Numbered from the stretch's first letter, positions 41,985 to 51,463 are shown. The stretch is 64,000 nucleotides of DNA from Lachnospiraceae bacterium (GCA_014804785.1 JAAUZD010000043.1:169650-233649), one strand, 5' to 3'. The notes: generated by a model not told the origin, from the sequence alone. A program made the numbers and translations.

Positions 41985-43601
41985 ATGTCTTTATTTGGAA
42001 GTTTATATGTTGGTGTAAGTGGATTACAGATGGGACAGAATGCGCTTAATACTACGGCGCACAATATGTCTAATATGGATACGGTTGGGTATACCAGGCA
42101 GCAGGTACAGCAGGGAACCCGTATATATAATACCATTTCTACTTCAGCCTCTGCTGTTTCTTATCAGCAGGTTGGTCTTGGAGTCAATTATTCTCAGGTA
42201 AAACAGGTCAGAGATTATTTCCTCGATAAAACATACCGCAGAGAGTCTGGAAGAAGCGCATTTTATGACGTTTCTTTATCGGCTGTGGAGGAAATTGAAG
42301 ATCTTTTGCAGGAACTGGAGGGGGAAGCTTTTGCAGATTCCATAGAGAATTTGTGGAGTGCCGTACAGGAGTTGGCAAAAGATCCGGGAAATTCCGTCAA
42401 TCAGGGAGTGTTTGTACAGCGATGCAACGAGTTCCTGACGCGTGGGCAGGCAGTGTATACCGGGCTGCGTGAATATCAGGCTAACCTTAATTATAAGATT
42501 GGACAGCAGGTTAACACCATCAATGCCTATGGTCAGCGCATTGCTGAACTGAATAGAGAAATCATGAAAATCGAAGGCGGTCAGATTGAAAAGGCAAACG
42601 ATTTGAAGGATGAGAGAAACCAGCTGATAGATGAGCTCTCGGCGATGGGATATATTGACTGTAAGACAGATGCGGACGGCAACGTTCTGATCATGTTTGA
42701 AGGAAAGGATTTTGTCAAGTCAGGTTCGGCGAATGAAATCGCTCTGTACGTGGATGAGGCGACAGGTTTTTACACACCTTACTGGAAGCAGCTTGCAGAG
42801 ACAAAGATCGTAAATGGAGTTGAGACGATAGATATTACAGGAGCGCAGCTTTTTAATATGAATCAGACCATTTCCACCGATAGGAATACAGATATTGGTG
42901 CGCTCAAGTCCATGATGTTCGCAAGGGGTGATAAGAGCGCAACCTTTAAGGATCTGGAGGATGCTGATACTTATGACAGGGAGATTTCCCAGTCGATTAT
43001 TATGAATATACAGGCAGAATTTGACAGGTTGATGCATGATGTTACAACAGGCATCAATAAAATTCTTAAGGATGCAGCTGATGCTGAAACGGCGAAGAAT
43101 CCCGGTACTACCTATATGAGAGATGCCAATGGAAACCCTTATACCATTTTCAATACGAAGACAGGGGAAACAGCGGATGACGCTTTTACGGTAGAAAATC
43201 TGATTATAAATGGCGAAGTGAAACAGGCGCCTTCTTTACTGGGATTTAAGAAGGATGATGGTAAGATCGATCAGGAAACGGCAGATGCGCTTAAAGAACT
43301 TTTTATGGAAGAAACGCATACACTGAACCCTAATGTCAAGACAACAACAAATTACATTAATTTTTATAATAACCTGGTATCCCAGGTGGCAACTACTGGT
43401 GATGTCTTAAGCGGCATCAGTGAGAATCAGCATATTACTGTGGATAATACATATGCCGCGAGGGAGCAGATTCTGGGAGTCTCATCGGATGAAGAATTAA
43501 GCAACATGATTATGTTCCAGAATGCTTACAATGCAGCCAGCCGTTACATTAACGTGATAAGTGAGTTGATGGAGCATATTATTAATACATTGGGAAGTTG
43601 A
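41985..43601 (+). CDS. flgK: Flagellar hook-associated protein 1 (first copy)
   Basis: Hook-filament junction protein of 538 residues. The N-terminus has the axial-protein rod motif NTTAHNMSNMDTVGYTRQQV (residues 21-40) and the C-terminus the matching helix MFQNAYNAASRYINVISELM. Between them lie the helical domain (INAYGQRIAELNREI, NQLIDELSAM) and a variable region. A second flgK of 614 residues follows 17 bases later. The start is preceded by AGAGGTG. Confidence 0.9.
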   Translation: MSLFGSLYVGVSGLQMGQNALNTTAHNMSNMDTVGYTRQQVQQGTRIYNTISTSASAVSYQQVGLGVNYSQVKQVRDYFLDKTYRRESGRSAFYDVSLSAVEEIEDLLQELEGEAFADSIENLWSAVQELAKDPGNSVNQGVFVQRCNEFLTRGQAVYTGLREYQANLNYKIGQQVNTINAYGQRIAELNREIMKIEGGQIEKANDLKDERNQLIDELSAMGYIDCKTDADGNVLIMFEGKDFVKSGSANEIALYVDEATGFYTPYWKQLAETKIVNGVETIDITGAQLFNMNQTISTDRNTDIGALKSMMFARGDKSATFKDLEDADTYDREISQSIIMNIQAEFDRLMHDVTTGINKILKDAADAETAKNPGTTYMRDANGNPYTIFNTKTGETADDAFTVENLIINGEVKQAPSLLGFKKDDGKIDQETADALKELFMEETHTLNPNVKTTTNYINFYNNLVSQVATTGDVLSGISENQHITVDNTYAAREQILGVSSDEELSNMIMFQNAYNAASRYINVISELMEHIINTLGS

Positions 43602-43618
43602 GAAAGGAAGTGAAATAG

Positions 43619-45463
43619 ATGCCGTCACAATTTTTTGGATTATATATAGCCGGTTCGGGGCTTCGGGCTTCTAATGCGGCTTTGAACACTACAGCAAACA
43701 ATATTGCCAATTCACAGACAATCGGATACAGCCGCCAGCAGGTGACCCAGCAGGCGAATCCTGCACTCAGGACATTTACCACTTACGGATGCGCAGGAGC
43801 CGGCGTGGACACTATTGCCATTGAACGTATCAGAGACAGTTTCTATGACATGAAATACTGGGATAATCAGAGCAAGTATGGCGAATATACTGCAAAGCAG
43901 TATTATATGAAAATTTTAGAGGATTATCTCAATGATGACGGCACTAGTGGATTTAAGAGCATATTCAATCAATTCAGTGCCTGTCTACAGTCTGTTACCA
44001 CTAATTCCAGCAGTGATACTTCCAAGGCGCAGTTCATCGCATCAGCTAAAGCGATGACGGATTACTTTAATAATATGTATGGAAACTTGCAGGAATTGCA
44101 GAAGGATATCAATCTGGAAATCAAGCAGTGTGTGGATCAGATTAATTCTATTTCACAGAAGATTGCAACCTTAAATAAGCAGATCAACGTAGTTGAACTT
44201 TCCGGTGCGTCAGCCAATGAACTGCGGGATCAGAGAGATCTTCTGATTGACGAATTATCCGAATATGTGGATGTGGAAGTCGATGAAATGCCTATCACGG
44301 ATATGTATCATCCTGAGATAGAGACAGGGGGACACAGATATCTGGTGCGCATTGCCGGAGGGCAGCCTCTGGTAGACGGAAATTCCTACAATACACTGAA
44401 CTATGTGGCGAGAGAGTCTAATGAAAAAGTAAATCAGAGTGATGCTGACGGTATGTACCGTATTATGTGGGCGAACGGAAATGAGTTCAGTCTTGTAAAT
44501 GCTGCTATGGGCGGGAAACTGAAGGGACTTGCAGAACTCAGAGACGGTAATAATGGCGCTAACTTCAATGGTACAGTTGAGACGGTAGATGTCGCGAATA
44601 ACCAAGTATCTGTCAAGGTGGACGCTCAATATCTTAAAGACGCACAGGGGATGCAGAGTTGTACTTTATCCTCTACAGGCGGTGTGATTAATATTGGCAG
44701 TACGCTTTATTATTACGACAGCTGGGAATTTGACGGGACAGATACCTATACTTTTACTTTAAACGAAGATAAACTCCCCAAGATTGATGCGAGCAAGGTC
44801 GGAAAAGATGTTAAAACAGAATCACAAGTCAAGTATCAGGGGATTCCTTATTACATGGAGCAGATGAATGAATGGATCAGAGGCTTCGCTGAGGCTGTGA
44901 ACAATATATTTACGAGCGGTATAGATGCCAACGGCAATGAGGGGTGTATCTTCTTTACAGGACTTGACGGAACCGGAGAAGAATATACAGCCGGAGACTT
45001 TGTAGCAGCAGGAGCACCGGGGGCGCCGGCAGGAGCAAATGGCTATTATGAGTTGACCGCAGGGAATTTTACGATTAACTCAGCTCTGATTGCAGATGCT
45101 TCTCTTCTGGGAACCAGAAGCAGTAAAGATGTAGGAGTGGAAGAATGTGGAAAGATTAAAGAGTTGATTTCGCTCCTTAGCAGTAAAGAAAAATTCAGTT
45201 TCAGGAATGGAACAGCAGGAGAGATGCTTGAAATGCTTCTGTCTGATATGGCACTGAATGCAAGCAATGCAAATACTTTTTACAATACTTATAACGGACT
45301 TCGGAACACCATTGACAATCAGAGAACTTCTATTTCCGGCGTGGATGAGGATGAGGAAGCAGTGAGTTTGGTCAAGTTCCAGAATTCCTACAATCTGGCA
45401 TCCCGGATGATACAGACCCTGACAGAGGTTTATGATCAGTTGATTTTACGTACTGGCGTTTAA
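43619..45463 (+). CDS. flgK: Flagellar hook-associated protein 1 (second copy)
   Basis: 614-residue FlgK paralogue. The N-terminal motif NTTANNIANSQTIGYSRQQV matches the first copy closely, and the C-terminus VKFQNSYNLASRMIQTLTEV is the paired axial helix. The middle is longer and different, with DRDLLIDELSEYV-like helix and a Gly-rich insert near residues 460-480 (AAGAPGAPAGANGYYEL). Two full-length FlgK proteins could form alternative or mixed junctions. The ATG follows AAAGGAAG. Confidence 0.9.
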   Translation: MPSQFFGLYIAGSGLRASNAALNTTANNIANSQTIGYSRQQVTQQANPALRTFTTYGCAGAGVDTIAIERIRDSFYDMKYWDNQSKYGEYTAKQYYMKILEDYLNDDGTSGFKSIFNQFSACLQSVTTNSSSDTSKAQFIASAKAMTDYFNNMYGNLQELQKDINLEIKQCVDQINSISQKIATLNKQINVVELSGASANELRDQRDLLIDELSEYVDVEVDEMPITDMYHPEIETGGHRYLVRIAGGQPLVDGNSYNTLNYVARESNEKVNQSDADGMYRIMWANGNEFSLVNAAMGGKLKGLAELRDGNNGANFNGTVETVDVANNQVSVKVDAQYLKDAQGMQSCTLSSTGGVINIGSTLYYYDSWEFDGTDTYTFTLNEDKLPKIDASKVGKDVKTESQVKYQGIPYYMEQMNEWIRGFAEAVNNIFTSGIDANGNEGCIFFTGLDGTGEEYTAGDFVAAGAPGAPAGANGYYELTAGNFTINSALIADASLLGTRSSKDVGVEECGKIKELISLLSSKEKFSFRNGTAGEMLEMLLSDMALNASNANTFYNTYNGLRNTIDNQRTSISGVDEDEEAVSLVKFQNSYNLASRMIQTLTEVYDQLILRTGV

Positions 45464-45477
45464 GGAGGACAACAGGC

Positions 45478-47037
45478 ATGAGAATGACAAATAAAATTAT
45501 GCAGAATAATTCGTTGTATAATATCAATAATAATAAAATACTGCAGGATAAGCTGAGCACAATGATGTCAACCGAAAAGAAGATTACAAGACCTTCTGAT
45601 GACCCGGTCATTGCAATCCGTGCACTCCGGCTTAGGACAAATGTCACAGAACTGACTCAGTTCTATGAAAAGAATGCGCCCGATGCAGAGAGCTGGCTTG
45701 ACGTTACGGGCAAGTCCCTCACAACAGTAACCGAAGTACTGACGGATATGATCACCCAGGCAAATAAAGGAGCCAATAAGGATTATGGTCCGGAGGACTT
45801 GGAAATTGTTATAGAACAGCTTGAGTCTCTTAAGAACGAATTTTATTCTACCGGAAACGTGGATTATGCCGGGAGATATATTTTTACAGGATACCGGACG
45901 GATACTACGATGTCCTTTACAGAAGAGATAGAGGAGCAGCCGGATGGTTATCCGAGTTATGAAATCACAGAGCAAAATACCATCAAGGATTTTGATATCG
46001 TTAATTTTACAGATATAGGTAATCTGGATGGTCTGAACAAAAGCAATTATACAGATGCAAATTACAGCAGCGTAGTAGAACAGGATATCCATAATGCCGA
46101 CATTCACAGAATGCGTCTTTCCTATGACAGGCTGGCAGGAACAAAAGACTTAGATACCGATTTGACGATAGAGGTGGACGGGAATGTGATGCAGGCAAAG
46201 ACAGTACCGTTGTCAGAGAATCCTTATTTGAAGGTCATGAATGGGGAGGAAGACATCGTCTTTATCCCGGAAACTGGTGAGGTGCTGTTCAGCGATGATG
46301 CCTATGCGCAGCTTGAGGATGATGTGAGAGCAGCGGGCGGTACGGATACAGAAATCAGATTTACTTACACCAAGAACGAGTGGAAAGACGGAGATCTTCG
46401 CCCGGAACACTATTTTGCATGTACGGCAACCACTTTAAATGACGATAATACAGAAAAGAAAATCAACTATAATCAGGAATATCTGCTCAATCAAGGAAAA
46501 CGTCAGACTATTGAGTATGATGTGGGATATAACCAGAAAATACAGGTCAACACCACCGCTGACGAGGTGTTCAGCCATAATCTTGACAGGGATATTGATG
46601 ATTTAAAATTGGCGTTACAGGACTTAAAGGAAATGGATTCTATTCGGAAGGATATGGATGTACTTTTGGATGAATTTGAAGAGGGAACTGCCGATTATAA
46701 TGATGTTAAGAAAAAGTATGACGCTGCTGATAAAGCATACAGCTATCTCCGTGAGAAAATCCACAAAATGTTTGAAGGAACCATTACCAAAGTGCAAGGT
46801 TATCTCGACGACACCAATGTAGCAATCACCGATAATGGAACCAGAAGCCAGCGTTTGTCACTGATCAGCAATCGTCTTATGGATCAAAGAACGACTTTTC
46901 GGACCTTACAGTCCGAAAATGAAGATGCAGATATTGCAGAAGTAGCGGTTCAGCTTACCAGCACAGAACTCACTTATAATGCAGCGCTTATGGCAACCGG
47001 AAAGATTATGCAGACTTCCTTGATGAACTACATTTAA
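45478..47037 (+). CDS. flgL: Flagellar hook-associated protein 3
   Basis: Second junction protein, 519 residues, longer than the ~300 of enteric FlgL. The flagellin-like N-terminus reads MRMTNKIMQNNSLYNINNNK, with KKITRPSDDPVIAIRALRL near residue 35, and the C-terminus ends in TELTYNAALMATGKIMQ. A large insert (residues ~160-360, acidic and Thr-rich) explains the extra length. The start follows AAGGAGG by nine bases. It comes right after the two flgK genes. Confidence 0.88.
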   Translation: MRMTNKIMQNNSLYNINNNKILQDKLSTMMSTEKKITRPSDDPVIAIRALRLRTNVTELTQFYEKNAPDAESWLDVTGKSLTTVTEVLTDMITQANKGANKDYGPEDLEIVIEQLESLKNEFYSTGNVDYAGRYIFTGYRTDTTMSFTEEIEEQPDGYPSYEITEQNTIKDFDIVNFTDIGNLDGLNKSNYTDANYSSVVEQDIHNADIHRMRLSYDRLAGTKDLDTDLTIEVDGNVMQAKTVPLSENPYLKVMNGEEDIVFIPETGEVLFSDDAYAQLEDDVRAAGGTDTEIRFTYTKNEWKDGDLRPEHYFACTATTLNDDNTEKKINYNQEYLLNQGKRQTIEYDVGYNQKIQVNTTADEVFSHNLDRDIDDLKLALQDLKEMDSIRKDMDVLLDEFEEGTADYNDVKKKYDAADKAYSYLREKIHKMFEGTITKVQGYLDDTNVAITDNGTRSQRLSLISNRLMDQRTTFRTLQSENEDADIAEVAVQLTSTELTYNAALMATGKIMQTSLMNYI

Positions 47038-47071
47038 TATAAGCGTGGCGTCACGCAGATAGGAGTGGGGT

Positions 47072-47527
47072 ATGAAAATTAATACGAAAGCATTTGGGGA
47101 AATTGAAATAGCAGATGATAAAATTATTCATTTCCCGTCAGGGATTATCGGATTTCCGGAGCTTGTGGATTTTGCACTCGTGCATGATGAAGAGAAAGGT
47201 ATCGGTGCAATCCACTGGCTGCAGTCGGTACAGGAACCGGCGTTTGCAATGCCTGTCATGGATCCGCTTCTTGTGAAGCCGGATTATAATCCGGAGGTGG
47301 ATGACGAACTGCTACTGCCTCTTGGAAAACTGGATCCGGAGGAGATTCTGGTGATGGTTACGGTTTCGATACCGAGTGATCTTACGAAGATGAGCGTCAA
47401 TTTACGAGGACCAGTCATCATCAATGCATTGGAAAAGAAAGCATGTCAGGTAATCATAGAGGGAGAGGGTTATTTGGTGAAATTCCCAATTTATGATATT
47501 TTAAATGCAAAGAAAGCGGGTGAATAA
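47072..47527 (+). CDS. fliW: Flagellar assembly factor FliW
   Basis: 151-residue protein that binds both flagellin and CsrA. Family motifs are IHFPSGIIGFPELVDF near residue 20, FAMPVMDPLLVKPDY near residue 67, and SVNLRGPVIINALEKKACQV near residue 110. When flagellin is exported, FliW is freed and releases CsrA-mediated repression; when flagellin builds up, FliW is sequestered. The stop abuts the csrA ATG without spacing, matching the known fliW-csrA operon of Gram-positive flagellates. Confidence 0.93.
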   Translation: MKINTKAFGEIEIADDKIIHFPSGIIGFPELVDFALVHDEEKGIGAIHWLQSVQEPAFAMPVMDPLLVKPDYNPEVDDELLLPLGKLDPEEILVMVTVSIPSDLTKMSVNLRGPVIINALEKKACQVIIEGEGYLVKFPIYDILNAKKAGE

Positions 47528-47746
47528 ATGTTAGCTTTATCCAGAAAGAAAAATGAGGCCCTTATTATTAATAACAATATAGAAATTACAGTGCTTGAGA
47601 TTAAAGGGGAACAGGTAAAGCTGGGCATCAGCGCACCAAAGGAAGTTCCGATTTACCGGAAAGAGGTTTATACACAGATCCAGGAAGCAAATGAGGAAGC
47701 AGTCAGCATGGATGGACTGGAGGCATTAAAAAATCTGTTAGGATAA
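47528..47746 (+). CDS. csrA: Translational regulator CsrA
   Basis: 72-residue RNA-binding protein. It begins MLALSRKKNEALIINNNIEI with Leu4 and Arg6, and IYRKEVY holds Arg44, the residues that contact GGA motifs in RNA; VKLGISAPKEVPIYR is the C-terminal strand. Its probable target is the structured leader of the flagellin gene at 51368-51454. It ends the first flagellar transcript, before a strong terminator. Confidence 0.95.
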   Translation: MLALSRKKNEALIINNNIEITVLEIKGEQVKLGISAPKEVPIYRKEVYTQIQEANEEAVSMDGLEALKNLLG

Positions 47747-47758
47747 AATGTGAAACGG

Positions 47759-47796
47759 GAGCATTTGTTTTAAATAGGAACAGATGCTCTTTTTTT
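47759..47796 (+). terminator. Intrinsic terminator after csrA
   Basis: Stem GAGCATTTGTT (47759-47769) pairs with AACAGATGCTC (47779-47789), with one G-U, around nine bases; seven T follow directly. Confidence 0.85.
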
Positions 47797-47818
47797 GTAA
47801 AAAAACAGAATTTTACTA

Positions 47819-47845
47819 TAAATTTTTTCGCTCATTTTCCGATAT
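47819..47845 (+). promoter_or_regulatory. Sigma-28 promoter of the flaG-fliD-fliS operon
   Basis: TAAA (47819-47822), 15 bases, TCCGATAT (47838-47845), 64 bases before the flaG start. It has the same spacing and the same TCCGATA core as the sites before flgM and flagellin. Confidence 0.8.
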
Positions 47846-47908
47846 ATACTTAAGAAGACAGGGAAACTCTATAGTTTAACAAATTTATATCACACGGAGG
47901 TGATTACA

Positions 47909-48355
47909 ATGGCAATAGAACCATTAAGCAGTGCTATGACTTATCAGGCACAGAACACACAGCAGGCAAAACCTGCAGCAAAACAAACGGTAGAGAACAC
48001 GGATGTTACTACGCAGGAGTTGAACAATGCATATGATGCAACAACTGTAAAGGTTGCAGAAGCTGAACGAAACGACGGACAGCAAAACAGCCAGAGTAAT
48101 TCCGAAAACAATCCTGCAAGGGAACAGCAGCAGGCTACGACGGAACAAATCAAGAAAGCAGTCGAAAATTTGAACAAGAATTTATCTAATTCTGAAGCAG
48201 TTTTTGGAATCCATGAGGCTACCAACCGCGTTATGATTAAGATTGTTGACAAGGAATCAAAGGAAGTCATCAAGGAACTTCCTCCGGAAAAGACCCTTGA
48301 CATGATTGCAAAGGCATGGGAGCTGGCAGGAATTCTTGTGGATGAAAGAAGATAG
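47909..48355 (+). CDS. flaG: FlaG family protein
   Basis: 148-residue flagellar accessory protein thought to influence filament length. The N-terminal ~80 residues are low-complexity Gln/Asn/Ala-rich; the C-terminal FlaG domain has EAVFGIHEATNRVMIKIVD, then KEVIKELPPEKTLDMIAKAW, the family signature. Start at 47909 is five bases after GGAGGTGA. It is immediately followed by fliD, the usual order. Confidence 0.88.
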   Translation: MAIEPLSSAMTYQAQNTQQAKPAAKQTVENTDVTTQELNNAYDATTVKVAEAERNDGQQNSQSNSENNPAREQQQATTEQIKKAVENLNKNLSNSEAVFGIHEATNRVMIKIVDKESKEVIKELPPEKTLDMIAKAWELAGILVDERR

Positions 48356-48367
48356 GGGGTAATTGAT

Positions 48368-50416
48368 ATGGCAATGCGTGTAAGCGGACTGATGTCCGGT
48401 CTTGATACTGAAAGTATCATTCAACAGCTGGTGGCTGCAAAGCAGACCAAAGTTGACACTTTAAAGAAAGCACAGACAAAGCAGGAATGGAAGCAGGAAG
48501 CATGGAAAGAGCTGAATGCAAAGATTTACAAGTTATACAGTGGAACATTGAGTAACTTGACATTTACGTCTTCTTTCGTAAAAAAGACGACCAATGTTTC
48601 CAACAGCAATCTTGTCAGTGTTGTCACAAAGGATACCGCGATGGACAGCGTTCAAAACCTTAAGATTAATCAGCTTGCAAAAGCCGGCTATCTCACTGGT
48701 GCAGCGGTTAAGGGAGCTGGCGGGGAAAAGCTCAGTTCCAGCAGCAAGATTACAGATATCGTTGGTGCAGACGGAAATGGAATAGAAGTAGGCAGCAAGT
48801 TTGAAGTCAATACCAAGGGCAAAAAGACGGAAATTACCATTGACGAAAATACTACAATCAGTTCTCTGGTAAATCAGCTCAAGGCAGCAGGTGTAAGTGC
48901 CAATTTTGATGCCGGGCAGCAGCGTTTTTACATTGGCGCAAGTGCATTGGGAGAGGATGCAGATTTTACAATTATCGGTTCTAATTCTGAAGGTACGGCT
49001 GCTTTAGATAAGCTGGGTATCTTGATTTATGATGATAAGACGAAAGCTGCGTACGAAGAATATGCTACTATGTCTGATGATGATATAGCAGCATTGAAAC
49101 AGTCTCGGATTGATGCACGGGTAGCAGCCTATGTTGCTGAAAGAAACAGCCTTACTGAAAAAAATGCAGAGCTGACTGATAAGGTGAATGATTGTGTAGA
49201 GGCTTATAACTATGAATACGGGCAAGGCGGTACGTATGACCTTAGTATTGAAGATGACAGAACAGACCGTAAGGGATTTCTTGACAGTGAAATTTCGCGT
49301 TTAGAAGCTTTGGATACGTTATCTGCTGATGAACAGTCTGACCTGGTTCATTATAAGGCAGAAATGTCCTATATTAATGGCTATGAGGAACTTCAAAAGG
49401 ACATTAAGGCGAATGACAAAAGGCTTGCTGAGATTGCCTTATCTGTAGATGATGATGGTAATGCAACTTCTGATCTTATAAGTGAAGTTGGTACGGAAGT
49501 GGATCAGAAGATTCAGGAAGCAAGAGATATTTACAATAATTATGCCAGTAAGGTAGGCAGCGTTGGCGCCAACAAGCAGGTAGGACAAAATGCTGAAATT
49601 GAGTTAAATGGAGTATTGTATACCTCTAGCAGTAATACCTTTGATATAAACGGGCTTACCATTACCTGCAACGGTGAGACGGCTGCAAATGAAGTAATCA
49701 CGCTGACGACTAAGAATGATACCAGCGGTATTTATGACATGATTAAAAGCTTCATTACGGAATACAGCGCGCTTATTAATGAAATGGATAAGCTGTACAA
49801 TGCTACACTTGTCAAGGGCTATGAGCCGCTTACTGAAGATGAAAAGTATGCAATGTCAGATTCTGAAATAGAAAAATGGGAAACAACGATTAAAGACAGC
49901 CTTTTAAGAAGAGATTCCACCTTAAACTCAGTAGCCAGTGCAATGAAGGAAATCATGATGTCCGGTTTCGAGGTAAACGGAAAGAAAATGTACCTGTATG
50001 ACTTCGGTATTGAAACCATGGGATACTTCAATGCGGCTGAAAATGAGAAAAATGCTTACCACATTTATGGTGACGAGGATGACGAGGCATTCAAAAACGA
50101 AACAAATAAGTTGATGGCGATGATCAACTCAGATCCTGATGCGGTTGTCGGTTTCTTTACACAACTTTCACAGAAACTGTCCGGCACAATGTTCGATCTT
50201 ATGAGAGGTACAGAGTTCAGCAGTGTTTATAAGGTATATGACGACAAAAAGATGAAAGAAGAGTACGACGACTATACCACCAAGATTGCTGATGCAGAAA
50301 AGAAACTGCAGGAATATGAAGATAAATGGTATAAGAAATTTGCTGCTATGGAAACGGCAATGGCAAAGATGCAGTCCAATGCCAGTGCGGTGACAGCTTT
50401 ATTAGGAGGCTCATAA
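48368..50416 (+). CDS. fliD: Flagellar filament cap protein FliD (hook-associated protein 2)
   Basis: Caps the growing filament and folds flagellin there. The 682 residues begin MRVSGLMSGLDTESIIQQLV, the FliD N-terminal signature, with KQEWKQEAWKELNAKIY shortly after; the C-terminal domain has SLLRRDSTLNSVASAMKE and a coiled coil ending SNASAVTALLGGS. An unusual acidic helical insert occupies residues ~225-400 (for example DDDIAALKQSRIDARV), making the protein longer than typical ~450-500-residue forms. The stop is two bases from fliS. Confidence 0.92.
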   Translation: MAMRVSGLMSGLDTESIIQQLVAAKQTKVDTLKKAQTKQEWKQEAWKELNAKIYKLYSGTLSNLTFTSSFVKKTTNVSNSNLVSVVTKDTAMDSVQNLKINQLAKAGYLTGAAVKGAGGEKLSSSSKITDIVGADGNGIEVGSKFEVNTKGKKTEITIDENTTISSLVNQLKAAGVSANFDAGQQRFYIGASALGEDADFTIIGSNSEGTAALDKLGILIYDDKTKAAYEEYATMSDDDIAALKQSRIDARVAAYVAERNSLTEKNAELTDKVNDCVEAYNYEYGQGGTYDLSIEDDRTDRKGFLDSEISRLEALDTLSADEQSDLVHYKAEMSYINGYEELQKDIKANDKRLAEIALSVDDDGNATSDLISEVGTEVDQKIQEARDIYNNYASKVGSVGANKQVGQNAEIELNGVLYTSSSNTFDINGLTITCNGETAANEVITLTTKNDTSGIYDMIKSFITEYSALINEMDKLYNATLVKGYEPLTEDEKYAMSDSEIEKWETTIKDSLLRRDSTLNSVASAMKEIMMSGFEVNGKKMYLYDFGIETMGYFNAAENEKNAYHIYGDEDDEAFKNETNKLMAMINSDPDAVVGFFTQLSQKLSGTMFDLMRGTEFSSVYKVYDDKKMKEEYDDYTTKIADAEKKLQEYEDKWYKKFAAMETAMAKMQSNASAVTALLGGS

Positions 50417-50417
50417 C

Positions 50418-50804
50418 ATGTCCTTACCCAATGCTTATGCACAGTATAATAACAGTAAAGTTTTAACGGCATCCCCAGCGGAACTGACGTTGATGCTATA
50501 TGAGGGAGCAATCAAGTTCTGCAATATTGCAATTATTGCAATAGAGGAAAAGGATATCCCCAAGGCACATAACAATATCGTCAAGGTGCAGAAAATCGTA
50601 GATCATCTCAGAGCAACATTGGATATGAAATATCCTGTGGCAAAGGAGTTTGACAACATATACGGCTATCTCTCACAGAGGCTGATTACGGCGAATATAA
50701 AAAAGGACACGGAGATATTGAATGAGATTTTAGAGCACCTGCGTTCTGTGCGTGATACATGGAAGGAAGTTATGCGTATCAACAGGGAGAAAGGTGCCAT
50801 ATGA
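50418..50804 (+). CDS. fliS: Flagellin export chaperone FliS
   Basis: 128-residue helical chaperone that keeps flagellin unfolded for export. YAQYNNSKVLTASPAELTLM at residues 7-26 and YEGAIKFCNIAI are the classic motifs; KAHNNIVKVQKIVDHLRATL is helix 3. It is preceded by AGGAGG inside the fliD end and overlaps the next gene as ATGA. Confidence 0.93.
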   Translation: MSLPNAYAQYNNSKVLTASPAELTLMLYEGAIKFCNIAIIAIEEKDIPKAHNNIVKVQKIVDHLRATLDMKYPVAKEFDNIYGYLSQRLITANIKKDTEILNEILEHLRSVRDTWKEVMRINREKGAI

Positions 50805-51277
50805 TTGAAAATTATCTGAATATATTGGAAGAAAGCCTGAAAAAAAAGATAGAAGTGCTCAAACGCATTCACGCAGCCAATGAAGCCCAGACAGACCTGT
50901 TAAAGAAGGAATCTGTCGATTTAGAGGCATTTGATAAGACCGTAGATGAAAAGGATCTGTATATAAACGAACTTACCAGCCTGGATGACGGCTTTGAATC
51001 TCTCTATGAGAAAATCAAGCAGGAACTGGAAGGGAACAAGGAGCGGTATGCTGTACAGATTAAAAAGCTACAGGAACTTATTAAAGACATCACAGACAGG
51101 AGCGTTGCAATTCAGGCACAGGAAGCACGCAATAAAGCATTGGTAGAAACCTGTTTTAAGAAAGAACGTCAGAATCTTGGGCAGTCCAGAAAAAATTCCA
51201 AGGCGGCTTATGGATATTACCAGAACATGAATAATAAAAATGTTCCCCAGTCGCATTTCATGGATCAAAAAAAATAA
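50801..51277 (+). CDS. Probable FliT/FlgN-like flagellar chaperone
   Basis: 158-residue helical protein directly after fliS, the common position of FliT-like chaperones for FliD. Residues 1-115 are a long amphipathic helical hairpin (NYLNILEESLKKKIEVLKRI, ESLYEKIKQELEGNKERYAV); the C-terminus is Asn/Lys/Gln-rich and disordered. It overlaps fliS by four bases. Sequence conservation in this family is low, so the exact partner (FliD or FlgK) is not decided. Confidence 0.7.
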   Translation: MIENYLNILEESLKKKIEVLKRIHAANEAQTDLLKKESVDLEAFDKTVDEKDLYINELTSLDDGFESLYEKIKQELEGNKERYAVQIKKLQELIKDITDRSVAIQAQEARNKALVETCFKKERQNLGQSRKNSKAAYGYYQNMNNKNVPQSHFMDQKK

Positions 51278-51296
51278 AAAAATTTAATTTAAGGTA

Positions 51297-51323
51297 TAAA
51301 GTATTGGAGAAAGACTCCGATAT
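51297..51323 (+). promoter_or_regulatory. Sigma-28 promoter of the flagellin gene
   Basis: TAAA (51297-51300), 15 bases, TCCGATAT (51316-51323), identical in box sequence and spacing to the flaG promoter. The start codon is about 140 bases downstream, leaving a long leader. Confidence 0.85.
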
Positions 51324-51367
51324 AATATACAAGTAAAGCAAACAATTGCTTACAAACATGAGCAGTC

Positions 51368-51454
51368 CCGCTTTTGGATGCGTACGAATCCGAAAGCCAG
51401 GTCTGCCAACAAATTAACAAACGTACGCAGGGAAGCGGCGTTAAATTCAAGGAG
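51368..51454 (+). promoter_or_regulatory. Structured flagellin mRNA leader with candidate CsrA sites
   Basis: Outer stem CCGCTT (51368-51373) with AAGCGG (51433-51438) and inner stem TGCGTACG (51379-51386) with CGTACGCA (51422-51429) form one extended hairpin just before the Shine-Dalgarno AAGGAGGA (51449-51456). GGA occurs in the left internal loop (51376-51378), GGGA in the right one (51430-51433) and twice in the Shine-Dalgarno. That placement fits paired CsrA binding as known for hag of Bacillus; csrA and fliW lie upstream in this window. Binding is inferred. Confidence 0.65.
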
Positions 51455-51463
51455 GAATATATT

